In this document: positions 1-11,604 of the stretch, in pieces
How positions within the stretch are numbered: position 1 is the stretch's first letter
How the letters are laid out: each line of letters opens with the position of its first letter
Source: Leptodontidium sp. MPI-SDFR-AT-0119
Taxonomy: Eukaryota > Ascomycota > Leotiomycetes > Helotiales > Leptodontidiaceae
Length of the DNA stretch: 64,000 nucleotides
NCBI GenBank assembly: GCA_020726505.1
Contig: JAHLEZ010000003.1
Span: 2,728,001 to 2,792,000, forward strand
Direction: 5' to 3'
The notes under the pieces: model-generated
What the model saw: only the letters and a program-made list of their open reading frames with translations
The model's database searches: none
What the model was told of the DNA's origin: nothing
Translations under genes and position numbers: made by a program

Positions 1-671
1 GTGCGGACCGGATATCGTGGCCAGTGTTTTCACCAGGTGTATTTGTGCGGCTTTGGTAACAGAGTATGCCTGATACGCCGATTAGCTACCTGCCCACGAG
101 GGTGTTGAAGATGGGGCAACATAGAGATCTTCCATGCGAATGATCGTCGTCACTTAGAGGGAAAAACAAATCAACTCACAATTGAACTACCACTGGGTTT
201 TACTCCAGCCAGACTCGCCGTTGTGATAAAGCAGCCTTCACTTTCCTTCAAGTGCTCTTTCGCAGCATGGAACAACCACAAATGTGACTTAACATTCATA
301 TTCCAACAGCGGTCCCAAATATCTTCATCAAGATTATCATCCAGATCGTTGAAGTCCGTAACCACTGTCCAACCACCATTAGAAAATACCACGTCCAGTC
401 TTTTCATCCTAGCCAGGACTTCAGAAACCAAGTTAGCGATCTCCGACTTCTTCGTCAAGTCAGCTTTGACGGCGAGGAAATTTCGTGCCGCATCATTTGT
501 TGACTGAAGTGGGGATAGCTTCTCCAGCTCGAGTATCAAATCTGAAGCCCGCGATTCATTGCTGGAGTAGTTGATCACCACCCTGTATCCCGCCGTTGCG
601 AATAGCTTCGCTGCAGCTGCTCCTAGACCAGCTGAGCCGGCGGTCACGAGGATGACGGGGGTAGCTGACAT
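1..671 (-). CDS. Short-chain dehydrogenase/reductase, C-terminus beyond window
   Basis: NAD(P)-dependent oxidoreductase of the classical SDR fold; substrate unknown. The start at 671 gives an N-terminus with a TAGSAGLGAAAA nucleotide-binding loop. The NAG-type motif appears as SNGG, and a Ser in TTASLAG fits the catalytic Ser. Exon 1 is 180-671. A GTGAGT donor and a CAG acceptor define an intron at 70-179, and exon 2 (1-69) continues in frame with AYSVTKAA, which supplies the catalytic Tyr and Lys (YxxxK). The protein runs off the left edge of the window, so the C-terminal third is unseen. It is transcribed divergently from the flavin monooxygenase at 1120, across about 450 bp. That arrangement is common for co-regulated fungal genes, but co-regulation here is inference. 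The family is certain; the specific role is not. Confidence 0.85.
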
Positions 672-1119
672 TGTGATCGCGTTTGGATTTGGGATTGAGA
701 CGAATGCTTGTGAGGGTGTGTTATGAAAAGATGATCACCCAATCGGCTTCACTGATGCTATTCTCACTTCAGACAATGTTCAGGGAGAATAATTCGTGTA
801 TCAACCCCACCCTCGTCGCTGGAGAGAAAATGCGGGGTTCGGCAACAAGTGGAGGAGCCGAGAGATAATAGGGGCTCGGCTGACCACTTTCCGAAGCGAG
901 AGGACTGGAGGACAACCTCTACCCCACACGCGAGTAACATCGCGCACTGCCAACCGGCTCGGAAAATTCTGGCTAAGTAGGGTTGTGGAGTGAGCTTGTT
1001 AGTTACTGAGGGGAGCTTCTTTAAGCTTGATCCAGCTTATTTGAGCTTTATCTTTTGACTCCAGAGGAATCTCTCGTGCACGGTTTTGTTTACCTTTCTC
1101 ATCCAAAGCCCACATCATC
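672..1119. promoter_or_regulatory. Divergent intergenic region between SDR and monooxygenase
   Basis: About 450 bp separate the two opposed start codons. The stretch holds no coding-like frame. It should contain both promoters, but I recognise no specific binding site. Confidence 0.4.
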
Positions 1120-3550
1120 ATGGCTACCAAGTTCTACAATCCAGAGAATAACACCATGGCCAACGGACACAACAAATCTCTTGTTAATGGTCATATCAAT
1201 GGCGCAAATAGCACAGCCGAACCTAGAGCACTGAATATTGCAATTATTGGAGCTGGCATTGGCGGGCTGACAGCTGCCATCGGTCTGAGAAAAAACGGAC
1301 ACAAGGTTTCAGTGGGTTCTCATCTTCTGACAGAAAACAAAACACCATCTGACGATACTTCCAGTTATACGAACAATCGCAATTCGCCAGCGAAACAGGT
1401 GCAGCCATCCACTTAGCTCCAAATTCAAATGGGCTGCTCAGACGTCATGGAATCATGGCAGAGGATTTTGGCGCCGTGGAAATGTGCAGATTAGCAGAGT
1501 ACAACGAAAAAGGAGTTGAGACTCGGAAAGTAGACCTCCAAGAGCAGAACAAGATGTGGCAGCATCCGTGGATGTTGGTACATCGGGTGAAACTTCACGA
1601 CCGTTTGAAGCAGGTGGCCGCCGGGAAGGAGGGGAAGGGCACGCCTGCAGAACTTCACTTGTCGAGCAAAGTTGTCGAAGTTGATCCTGAGAATGCATCG
1701 TTTGTTTTGGAAACTGGAGAGAAGGTTCAAGCGGATGTGGTTCTGGGTGCTGATGGGATTTATGTGAGTGATATCGAATCTTCGCACATGTTTTGTCTAA
1801 TTCGGTGGCCTAGTCAAAAACAAGACAGTTCGTATCTGGCCAACCGAACAAGCTTTTTGGTTCTGGCAAAGCTGCTTTCCGTTTCCTGATAGGTCGAAAA
1901 TCAGCCTGCGAGGATCCAGAAATCGCAAAGCTGTTGGAGAATGACAACGAACTAGTTATCTGGTATGGAACTGACAGAAGGGTTGTTGTTTACCCCTGCG
2001 ATAACAATGAGCTATTGAACTTCGTCTGTATTCATCCAGAAGCAGAGTCGCAAGGTGGCTCTACCGGTATGTTTTCACTCCAGCGCTAGTCTCAACATAC
2101 TGACAAGTTACAGAGTGGAACAAGCAAGGATCGCTCGACCAGCTTCTCAAAGTCTACCAAGATTTCGATCCGAAGTTGCTTGCACTGTTCAAGAAAGCCG
2201 ATCCAGAGAGTCTGAAGGTGTGGAAACTACTCGATATGGAAGTTTTACCCACTTGGGTGAAGGGCAAGTTGGCGATCCTGGGCGATGCCGCACACCCATT
2301 CCTTCCACGTAAGTGATCTTTTACCGTTATCAACCGAACAAGACCTCACAAAACCTAGATCAAGGGCAGGGTGGTGGAGTCGCTATGGAAGATGCCACAA
2401 CTCTTTCAGTCGTTCTGCCATTGGGGACTACTCCGGAAGAGATTCCCGAGCGGCTGCAACTTTACGAAAGGATTCGATATGAGCGTGCGAATAACATCCA
2501 AGAATATTCTCGTGAAGCTGGGAAGGACATTGTGGATGGCAAACCCACCATTGACAGTATGTAGCGTCTCCGCGCCTTTTTTTTTTTCCTGGGCTAAGTC
2601 TAACTTTCCTAGTGATGAAATACACAGCATACAACTTCGGCTTCGACGAGTATGACAATTCGACCAACATCTTCACCAAATGGCGTCGGAGCAAAAATCC
2701 CAACGTCTATTGGCGAATGCCAGTTGCTTTCGGACCGGCCCCAGGACCACGGCAAGATATCTGGGGAAATCCTCGACCATCTCTTGCGCAAACTTTCCTC
2801 ACAGCTTCCATCAAATTCAAAACCTCTCGAACTTTTCTGCAGAACCTCTTCCCCACCGAGTCCTTCAAGTTCAAATCACCAGGCTCGGTAGCTTATGCCA
2901 GCTTCTCTACCACCACGCTCGGAAATATGACATGGCTTGGAGGTGGTGGATACAACCACTTCGGACTCTACATTCACGGTGTTCAGTACACCAAAAAGGA
3001 CGGCACAACTATCGACGGGACCTACATGCCTCTCCTTTTCGAATCACTTACTGATCCCATCGTGAGTGGAAGAGATGAGTTGGGTATGCCGAAAGTGTAC
3101 TGCGCCATCGACATCCACCGCCGAGCATCCAGCTACCGTATGGCTGCATCATGGCAAGGCGCCAAGTTCTGCGACTTCACACTTGAGGGCCTTCAGACTG
3201 TCGATCCGAGCGCTGAGAAGGGCACTATTGGAGGAGAAGCAGATTACGGGATCTTGGTGCATAGGTATATCCCAGCAGTCGGTCGTGAGATGAAGGGTAA
3301 AGCCGATGCTGAATACTCTGTGGTTGTTCCTCATGAGGAGGAGTCCAAAGTTGTCCCGAGTACGGTAAAGAAGGTTGAAAAGCCCATGAAGGCGAGTGTA
3401 AAATTTGATTCTCTGGATGCGGATGCGTTACCGACCCTGCATCATATTGTTTCTGTGCTGGCGGATATCCCAATTTATGAGGTTGTTGGGTCAAAGATTG
3501 TGGAGGGGACTGGGGTACCAGATGTTAGCTCTGCGAGGAGGATTGAGTGA
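1120..3550 (+). CDS. FAD-dependent monooxygenase fused to acetoacetate-decarboxylase-like domain
   Basis: Predicted 724 aa from six exons: 1120-1311, 1365-1763, 1814-2066, 2114-2308, 2359-2556 and 2613-3550. All five introns have GT..AG borders and restore frame. The N-terminal part (about 37-430) is a salicylate-hydroxylase-like aromatic monooxygenase: dinucleotide-binding IIGAGIGGL, a GADGI motif, and GDAAHPFLPHQGQG for the second FAD site. The remainder (about 447-724) resembles acetoacetate decarboxylase, with the conserved stretch GRDELGMPK. By recalled alignment its Lys (about residue 573) matches the Schiff-base lysine of bacterial ADC. An N-terminal extension rich in Asn precedes the FAD fold; a second Met at 1156 could also serve as start. 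There is no signal peptide, so it is probably cytosolic. A hydroxylation followed by decarboxylation or lyase step on one substrate is inference from the fusion. Substrate unknown. Confidence 0.88.
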
Positions 3551-3830
3551 TGAAATTGAGTAGCATGCCGGTTGTCCGCAGGGTCTAGGATACGACAGAA
3601 TGAGAGTCTTTTAAGTACCATGATTTTGATGCTAGTTTCATCTCTGAAGGCGGACTGTGAGCAACGTACAGTACCCCGTATTCGCTTTTCGACCATCTTT
3701 GCTTGATTGTATTTCAATAGAAACGCTGTAAGAAGACTACAGCCAAGCTCATGCCCTTCATCCAAGCTTCATCATCGCCGTGAATGAAATATACCAGGGG
3801 TGTGGAACTTTCTGAGCTTTGTCAACACAT

Positions 3831-6800
3831 TCATTGGTGTGATTTCCTCGAAACTGGGCGGAGGTCTTGCACTAATTTCGGGACAATATATTTACCCAGA
3901 TATCCCCATCTTCGTTCACTGCTCTTGAACATTTTCTCGAGCTCCTTTGCTCGATCGGGCACATGGGCTCCGAAAGCTTCTCGGATGAGAGACGCAATTT
4001 GAGAATCCATATTTACCAAAGGGTCTGCATCGTGCTGAATGAAAGCTTCTGCAATATCAGCCCAATGTGATAACAGCAACGCACATTTATCGAACGTCAT
4101 AGATCCTTTTTTGGGAATTTCCCGGGCTTGGAGTAAAACTTTCTTCCAGATTGTGGCTTTGTATTGGCAGTTGACGGTGAGTTTGTCATAGAACGCATTT
4201 GGATCTGCTCTGTTCTCGAGAAGTTGCCTTATGATACCCAAATTTGGTGCTGCCTCTCCGTAGACAATGTCGGGCACCTCACTCAGAGATGGATAGTTGC
4301 AATAATCGATGACGATGTAATCCAGAATAGGACGGTCCTCCAGGGTTCGAAATATAATTGCGCCTTTCTCGATACTGCTCCGAATGTACCCTTGAAGATT
4401 TTATTTCGCTGCAAGAGCGAGAATCCGGTCTCCCCGTTTGCCCCTGGGTTGATCGTTGTCCAGTGTTCTGATGTCGAATACCGGCAGAGACGACTATTCC
4501 GCTTGCCGCTAGATCGATTTCTTCCAACAGCTCAACCGGAGGAATATGGGTGTCTTTCTCAACCACTGCTGCGTTTTTCATACATAGGTCGATGCAGTCT
4601 AGAAATGCAGTCCTACTCAACTCGTAGGGCAGTTTATGATCGGCCCATGTTTTGAGAATCAAAATGCTTGATCGCAGCAGAGAAGTTCTAGGGTTAAAGT
4701 CATCGTTCGACATTCTCAATATTCTTTGAGTAATTTCCTGACTCTCCAAAAAGTCTCTAGCGGTGCGGCGTAAATAAGCGACTTTGAAAGACCCTGGGGA
4801 TTTTGTTCGCTGCCGGGCAGAGCCTGTGGTTATACTTTCACGATTCGACACAGAGATTTCTTCTACATCAGAAGAATTCGTCACCGAGGTTTGGTTCCTT
4901 GTTGATGTCGATTGAATTGCTGTTGTCAAATTTTGTTGGTCTTGAGATGTTTGTGTGAACGGCTCGTCGATGACGGAGACGGGCTAGCCTGCTGATATCT
5001 CCAGGAATCCTTTACAGCATCCATTCAAACGTCTCTTGATCGTCGCGTATCTGGAGCGACTTTCTTCTTGGCTGATTGGGATGCATAGTGCTGTCACGGC
5101 GAGATTGTCATCCTCTTCGTCTGCAAACGATAACCCCAGCGCTGTAAGAGACCCTCGAGCTGCTCGTGCTATCTGGAAGTAATGAGAAGCATGCTTGGCA
5201 TAAAACGAATCAATGCTGCTGAACATCTTTTTGTACAGTTCTTCCAGATCCCCAGGAGTCTCGTGTAATCGCCTTTGGAGATCAGAAACCCTGTTGCAGT
5301 TGGTCAGACCAGCCAGAAGCGATTTTACGACCAACGCAACCCAAAGAAAGACGCCGTCAGACTTCGTAGAGATATCAGCAATTAGGCTTGTGGAGAATTG
5401 TGGCTCTCTTATTTTGAGTCTTTGGAATCCTGGGCTGCTGTTGAGCTTCTCCGTAGTGAATCGCACGATGTCTGGATAGGTCAAATTTTGGAGCATGAGC
5501 CCCGGTTCTTTGGAGAAGCCTTCCTCGAATACAGGCCAAGGCCGGCTTCCTACACACACTGTGACATTGGGCCTAGAGGCTGCATCCTTGATCATAGAGA
5601 CTAAAGCACCATGGTCTCCGTCCATCTCATCGAGGCCGTCAATAAATAGACAAAGCTTGAATGATCTATTTGCCTGCTTGACTAAGACATCAAAAGCCTT
5701 TCGGAGTTCTAACAAGGACCATGGATGAAGATCCTCACCTAGCATGCTTGAATGTCGCAAGCGATCCGGGAATACTTTCGACATCAGCTGTGGCCGCTGT
5801 GTCAGAGCATCGATGAGAATGGAACGCAGAAATCCCAATTGAGACATTTGGAAGTCACTACCCGAGTTCCAGAAGTAGAAGCGAGCAATAACCAGAGGTA
5901 GCTTCGCCGACCATAGCAGAAGCAAATTGTGAGTGCGAGTATCATTACAAATAAACTTCATGAGGGTGGATTTCCCAGAGCCCGGCTTTCCTGCGATCCA
6001 ATAAACATGATCTTCGCTCTTTAGCCATTCCACAAAATCGTTCCATCGCCCAGTTTGAGACTTGTTGCTGTCAAGAATCCACTGAAACGTTTGGTAGTGT
6101 GAGTCTGCGATCCTTTCTTCTCTATCGCTAAAATCTCGAAATCGCAGTTGTCGCAGTAGTTGTGATTCGAGTTGGCACACTCTATCCTTTTCTGTGGCTT
6201 TGGAGATATGTTCGGAGAAGTGTGTCATATGCATAACACTTGAAGGTCCATGAGGGCTCCAGTTGTTCTCTTGAATAGAGTCGACAAGGTCAACCTTCCA
6301 TTTCGAGCTCCCTCCTTTCTTTTCAAACAAAAAGTCGCTAATTTTCCGAGTTTCTGTCGCTTGGAATCCGATTATTGCCGACATAGCATTCATTCTCTCT
6401 CTAATTGTGCCGTAAGTAGATATAATTTGACAAAATTTGTAGAGTTCTGACCTTAATGAAACTAACATATTTGTGTCCAGGCACTTTCGCTCTGTATCCA
6501 ACTTTACCTTCATGAGTTCGACCTCATGCCTGCCCCACAGCCCTTTGAAAGCCTGGCGATAGCTTTGCCACCTTGAGTACCGCGCTTTTGCCCTCAGCCT
6601 CTCTAAGGCCAGAATCATATCTTCAGCAATCTTGGTGCAGGATTCACATATCCTCTTGATTTCTTTATCCGTCGGGGAGATTCCATAGCTGAGACTAGTG
6701 CTTTGCTCAAATTCTTGAACCAGCCGATTGTGTAAAGCAATCACCTTCTTGGATGTGGCGTCAACCTCCTGGTTCTCAATTCTTCCCTCGTTGGCGGATT

Positions 6801-6951
6801 TGTATATTTTGTTCCCTTTCGAGACAAGTTTGGCGGTGAAGTCGATAAACTGCACGATATTGGTGGCCAGAGAGAGGCCTGTCAAAGGGTCTATCCCCTT
6901 AACTGCCAGAAACACATGGTGGCGAGCTTGGACCACTGAAGCGGCCGCCAT
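3831..6951 (-). pseudogene. Degenerate NACHT-type fungal NLR (STAND) gene
   Basis: The open part (6951 down to 4984, 655 codons) has an N-terminal helical region typical of fungal STAND proteins. A NACHT ATPase follows, with P-loop GKPGSGKST near residue 325 and Walker B LFIDGLDE near 437. Reading stops at an in-frame TAG at 4984-4986, just after the conserved CKGFLEI. The same frame then continues with family-typical sequence, including TARDFLES. Past about 4490 the family match moves to another frame (a segment with HWTTINPG), then to a third frame. That third frame carries a TAA at 4401-4403 and runs on to ankyrin-like LLENRADPN and a stop at 3831. So at least two stops and two frameshifts are present. 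The stops could come from CAG and CAA by C-to-T change, as repeat-induced point mutation would give; this is inference. Intact relatives act in non-self recognition and programmed cell death. Confidence 0.85.
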
Positions 6952-7486
6952 TTAGTGAGGCCTTTAGGTGTTCAGCTTGAATTTTAGTGTTCCTCGCTTA
7001 ATTTACAGGGGGCCTTTTAGGTGTGTTGGATCATGGCAGTTAAGGGGATAGGCATGACGAAACCTGAGGGCTGGAAGTCGGTCAATGGGCCAAGTTAAAA
7101 TTTTGTTTCAAGCATGAGAGGCTATCCTTCTCTATTTGATGTTGGCATAATAACGTCAAGCGCGTTGATGAAGAAAAACGGGCTGTGCAAGGCTGCCATG
7201 GAGGCAGCTTTTTGTGGAACAGTCAGGCAGACAGGCGGTGGCTTGCTTGCGGCTTGCTTCGCTTCCTGTGTGTTGCACAACATCAAATTACTGCTTTCTA
7301 TGTGCGATAGTCAATGGGGCACAATTGACTGCAAAATTCGGCGTGGCGAAGAATGTCACCCATATCTTGCTGTCAATATCTCCAGGTAACTGGCCTGCCC
7401 AAGAAGCAAAATCCACATTTGAATATACCATATGGCATGAGTAATAAATTGTATTGCAGTACCATGACTTGGCTTCAGACTGCTCA
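6952..7486. other. Intergenic, nothing recognised
   Basis: About 535 bp between the NLR pseudogene start and the 3' end of the cupin gene. Short open frames occur here but none has family features or splice continuity. Confidence 0.4.
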
Positions 7487-8126
7487 TCATTGTCCAGATT
7501 TCGGAACTTGCAGCCCCCCATAATCCTCGCCAAGCTGCTTCCCTTCAAGATGTATAGGTTTGCTCTCTTGCAAGATATACAACATACGTGCCCAGCTCGT
7601 CTTGCTCATATTTCGCCAAGCATGAATGGTGCCTCGTTGGACACTGATGTCCCCTCTTTCCATCACTCTAGATACCCCGTCGTCGAGGATGAGTTCCACG
7701 GATCCTTCCATCACGACACCATAGTCCAGAGATACTGTTCGATGCATAGGAGATGTCGCCCCTGGGGGCATATCCACAAGACGCAACACAGTTCCTCCTG
7801 GTATCATAACACCAGGTAACTTCTCGAGATAATCTGGAATAAATGTCAAACTGGATTTTCTACACCAAGACGGCCGACTTACTTGAATAGGTATTGACAT
7901 CATTATTTTCGCTCATGTTGACAGGTGTTTGATTTGTGGCGTAGCAAAGAGAGAAAATTGCATCGTTGGGAATTTGCTGGAACGGTATCTCTTCTGGTAG
8001 GTCAGAGCTAAACACTGCCTTTCCGGATTCATCGTGTGTTGTTATGAAGCGTTTTGGGTGAGAAAGTCCCCGCGAAGAAGCTGGTGGAACATCTGCTGTG
8101 TAAGATGGGGAAGGTTTTGGAGACAT
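7487..8126 (-). CDS. Small cupin-domain protein
   Basis: Predicted 196 aa. Exon 1 is 7883-8126 and exon 2 is 7487-7833; the 49-nt intron (GTAAGT...CAG, with TTTGAC as branch site) restores frame as YSNYLEKLPG. The C-terminal two thirds form one conserved-barrel cupin. The signature stretch contains MHRTVSLDYGVVMEGSVEL and later GDISVQRGTIHAWRN, with the His residues expected for a metal site. Such single-cupin proteins are common next to fungal catabolic and secondary-metabolite enzymes and may act as isomerases, dioxygenases or accessory proteins. Nothing in the sequence fixes the reaction. It is divergent from the CocE-like hydrolase (420 bp between starts), which suggests joint control. 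No signal peptide. Confidence 0.88.
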
Positions 8127-8546
8127 TTTGCGTGTGGTGTTTAGATTCTAGTACAAACCTGCAAAATATTTGATCAAGTGAGCTGAGGTAGTAAAAGGCG
8201 ATTTGCCAGGCTCAAAATGAAGTCGGACTTGATTGAATGCCGAGTCCGTCTTTTACTTACAGACTCTTGAGGCAAAATCTCCCCCGCGTTCGGGATTGTT
8301 GGCTTTCTAGGGGACGCGTCGAGGTGGATCATAGAACGGAAAGGTATTTTGGCCTTCGGCTTCGGCCCCTCAATAACCCCACCTCCACTTCATTCCGGAG
8401 GCTTCTCCCCTGGGCGAACTTAGGAGGTACGGGGTTCGGCATATGAAATTTATCATATTGATGCATTATTTTGTTGTTACTTTTTATTGTATAGATTTGG
8501 TTTATGAAATCGTTCATCTTACAGCTCAATTGGAGACAAACTCACG
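8127..8546. promoter_or_regulatory. Divergent promoter region, cupin and CocE-like hydrolase
   Basis: 420 bp between opposed start codons. It has an AT-rich segment close to the hydrolase start and no coding signal. No specific operator was recognised. Confidence 0.35.
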
Positions 8547-10486
8547 ATGGCGACTACCAACACGATCAAAGACATCCGCACCGTTCTCCGAGATGAGGAG
8601 AATGGCCTCCTTTTTGAGAAGAACGTCTCGATTCCACTCAAAGCATCCTCTCTACCTGTACGTGCAAATGTGTATAGACCAATCAGCACAGAAAATGGAG
8701 AGAAATTTCCTGTTCTGGTTACTTACGGTCCATATGGGAAAGACATTGCCTATGCAACCTTCTACAAGGGATCTTTCGATGAAGTCAATTCTGAACACAG
8801 AAGCAAGTACAGCGCTTGGGAGACACCCGACCCTGTGTTTTGGACGGCGAGAGGGTACGTTGTTGTTCGAGCAGATGAGCGAGGTCTAGGCCAGAGCCCA
8901 GGATTGTTAGACACCATGAGTCAGGGTACGAGTGAATGCTTCTTTGACGTTGTGGAATGGGCTGCTGAGCAATCTTGGAGCTCTGGAAAAGTCGGCCTCT
9001 TGGGAATCAGCTATTACGCAGGTATGTTCCCATCTTTGCCAGCGCAAAATAGGAAGAAAATATAACACTTACCCAGGCAGTCAATGGCGGGTTGCTGCCA
9101 GGAGACCCAAGGGTCTTGCCGCAATCATCCCTTGGGAGGGAATGGCGGATTACTACCGAGACCGCTGTAGGCATGGAGGAATTCTTTCGAACAAGTTCAT
9201 CTCATTTTGGTGGAACCGTCAGGTCTTGGTGAACCAATATGGAAAGTCGGGAAGATCAAAATTGACATTCCCACCTGATGGCCCTGGTGCACGAGGTCAG
9301 GAAGATACAATTGAAGGAGACTTGTCAGAAGAGATACTTAGAAACAACCGGAAGGACCAGACCGAAGACAATGAAGCCAACAAGTATCGAGACGATGACT
9401 ACTATGCGTCGAAAGAGTTTCGTCTTGAGGATATTGAAGTGCCTCTGCTTTCGGTAGCAAACTGGGGTGGGATCAACCTGCATCTCAGAGGCAATGTGGA
9501 AGGGTATACCTGGGCTGGATCAAAGTTTAAATACTTGAGATTCATTACTGGTCGTCATGACCTTCCATTCTAGTAAGCCGTCTCTCGAATGTCTTGAAAT
9601 ACGACGCTGACAATTTGACAGCTACCAGAAAGAAGTCGAGATTCAAAAATCATTCCTTGATGCTTTCTTGAAAGGAGAGGACTCGTATGGTTGGACCACA
9701 CCTGGGAAGGTTCCACCAGTCACTCTTACTTTAAGGAAAGGGAACGTTGGCTTCAACGACGCAGTTGCTGAATCGGCATACACAAAGAGAGATGAATCCG
9801 CTTGGCCTCTGCCTTCAACTCAATACACCAAGTACCACCTCGGTCCAGACAACAGCCTTTCACCCACCGAATCCAAATCAGACAAAGAATCTCAAGTCTC
9901 GTATTCTGCACTCGGCTCCATCGATAAGAAAGACCACTTTGCAAGATTCGAGACAACACCTTTCGAGAAAGAAACGGAAATCACAGGCCACGTTTTGGCA
10001 CACTTGAACGTTTCCATGATCCCAGATCCGAATGAGACAGAGAGCGGCGGTAAAGATATCGATCTGTTCCTGACTCTGAGATACATTGATCCCACTGGCA
10101 AAGAAGTTTTATACACAGGCACAGCCGGAGATGGCGTACCCCTTACCAAAGGCTGGCTGCGATGTTCTATGCGGAAAGTGCACACCGACAACGCTAGACA
10201 TCGAGACTACATGCCGCATAGGGAATACCTCTCGACAGACGTTCAGCCCCTGCAGGCCAGAGTGGTGTACGAAGTTGATGTAGAAATTTGGCCTACAAAC
10301 GTTGTGGTGGAGAAAGGAGGGAAAATTGTACTGGAAGTTGCTAGCGGAGATACGCAAGGTTGTGGCATCTTTCAGCATGCAAGTGACGTGGACAGACCAG
10401 AGAGCATATTCAAGGGAACGAATGTGCTGCACTTTGGAGGAGGAAAGGAGAATTATGTGACTTTGCCTGTTATTCCTTCGAAGTAG
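8547..10486 (+). CDS. CocE/NonD-type alpha/beta hydrolase (X-Pro dipeptidyl-peptidase family)
   Basis: Predicted 611 aa from exons 8547-9021, 9077-9572 and 9622-10486. The N-terminal alpha/beta hydrolase fold carries an oxyanion-type segment VLVTYGPYGKD, RADERGLGQSPG, and the nucleophile elbow GLLGISYYAG. An intron lies right after the Ala codon of that elbow. A catalytic-type His is seen in GRHDLPFY, split by the second intron. From about residue 390 to the end is the jelly-roll PepX C-terminal domain, with ITGHVLAHLNVS and a closing GTNVLHFGG. Relatives cleave X-Pro dipeptides, cocaine-like esters or glutaryl amides; several fungal members are cytosolic and of unknown substrate. No signal peptide here. 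It is divergent from the cupin gene. Confidence 0.9.
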
Positions 10487-10678
10487 AGATAATCTAGAAA
10501 TGTTACCTTCAGCGTTGTTTGAGTTGTGTTGGATGACGGTTGGTACTTCTCGCCTCCATGTAACACCCCAAAAGGAAAAGAATCGGTTTTCAAGCGAAAA
10601 CTAAAAAGTAAGATAACTCATTTCGATCTACATTGATTAGTTGCCTCAAACATATCGTCAGACATTCATTGCAGTGTA

Positions 10679-11277
10679 TCACAGGTCAGAGGCCCAAACA
10701 TTAAAATTCACAGGTAGAAAAACATAATCTGGCGATACAATCATCTCTTCTAAATTGAAATTTGCATTTGAAATCAATCCTTTGCCGTTCATGTTTACAT
10801 CCATCAAAGATAACCGGGTACAGATCTTCTCGCCAAACCCCAATTCATTTCCATCACCATTCACCTCCAATCGCGTACTTGAAAGTTTTCGTGAATACCT
10901 TGCCTCCTGTCGCTCCCCAAAGTTGTGCCACCCCCTACATCGATTATCAGTATTAATATATATCATATCACTCTACATCAACTTACTGCGTTCAATGAAA
11001 CTCCACTAAACATCACGTTGAGGAACAACTTCTCGCCAGGGTTCGAGCCGAGAGGTCTTTCCGACCAAACCAAATCTCTATTTACTGGCCGACGAGGAGG
11101 CACTCGGTGATAGTTGCGAGGCCAAGACGGGGGATTCGACACTACATTCGATCGCCGGGAGTTGGGCGATTCTACGGCTTGTGTGTCTTGAGAATTGCCA
11201 GTGACATGGACTTCGTAATCTCCAAGTGTCTGTTGGAGAGACAGGGTGATGGGATTTGCGGTGGTGGTGACAGACAT
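10679..11277 (-). CDS. Hypothetical protein, tentative two-exon model
   Basis: I do not recognise this protein. Exon 1 (10987-11277) starts MSVTTTANPITLS, is Ser/Asn/Pro/Arg-rich in its middle and ends at a GTAAGT donor. Joining it to a CAG acceptor at 10907-10909 keeps frame into exon 2 (10679-10906), giving about 172 aa. A nearer TAG acceptor breaks the frame, so the exact junction is doubtful. The second half (LFLNVMFSG, then LSSTRLEVNGDGNELGF, and FLPVNFNVWASDL at the end) looks like a beta-rich globular fold. No signal peptide or membrane segment. It is divergent from the ALDH-like gene. It could be a conserved fungal orphan or a chance open frame. Confidence 0.4.
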
Positions 11278-11604
11278 GATGGGATATTTGGATTAGGAGA
11301 TCTGGGACGACGAGCTCAGAGAAGAGAATGAGATATGCACTTCTTGTCTCAGAGCTCCGAGCCAAACCTAGATCTTTGCCACGGACGGGATCCGAAGCGG
11401 CCGCCACCACATCCCGCCCCCTCACTCCACTTTCCGCTGAAAACTACATCGAGGCATGGTGGATTCCGTCAATGGGTGGGCCGGAAGACCCTGGGAAATG
11501 CGGAGCTCAAGCTTCTGAGCTGTTAATAATTCTTTTGATGTATTTCGACAGTTTCCGACCTTTTGACTATTTGCTGCAACATTTCTCATATTTTTGTTGT
11601 GACA

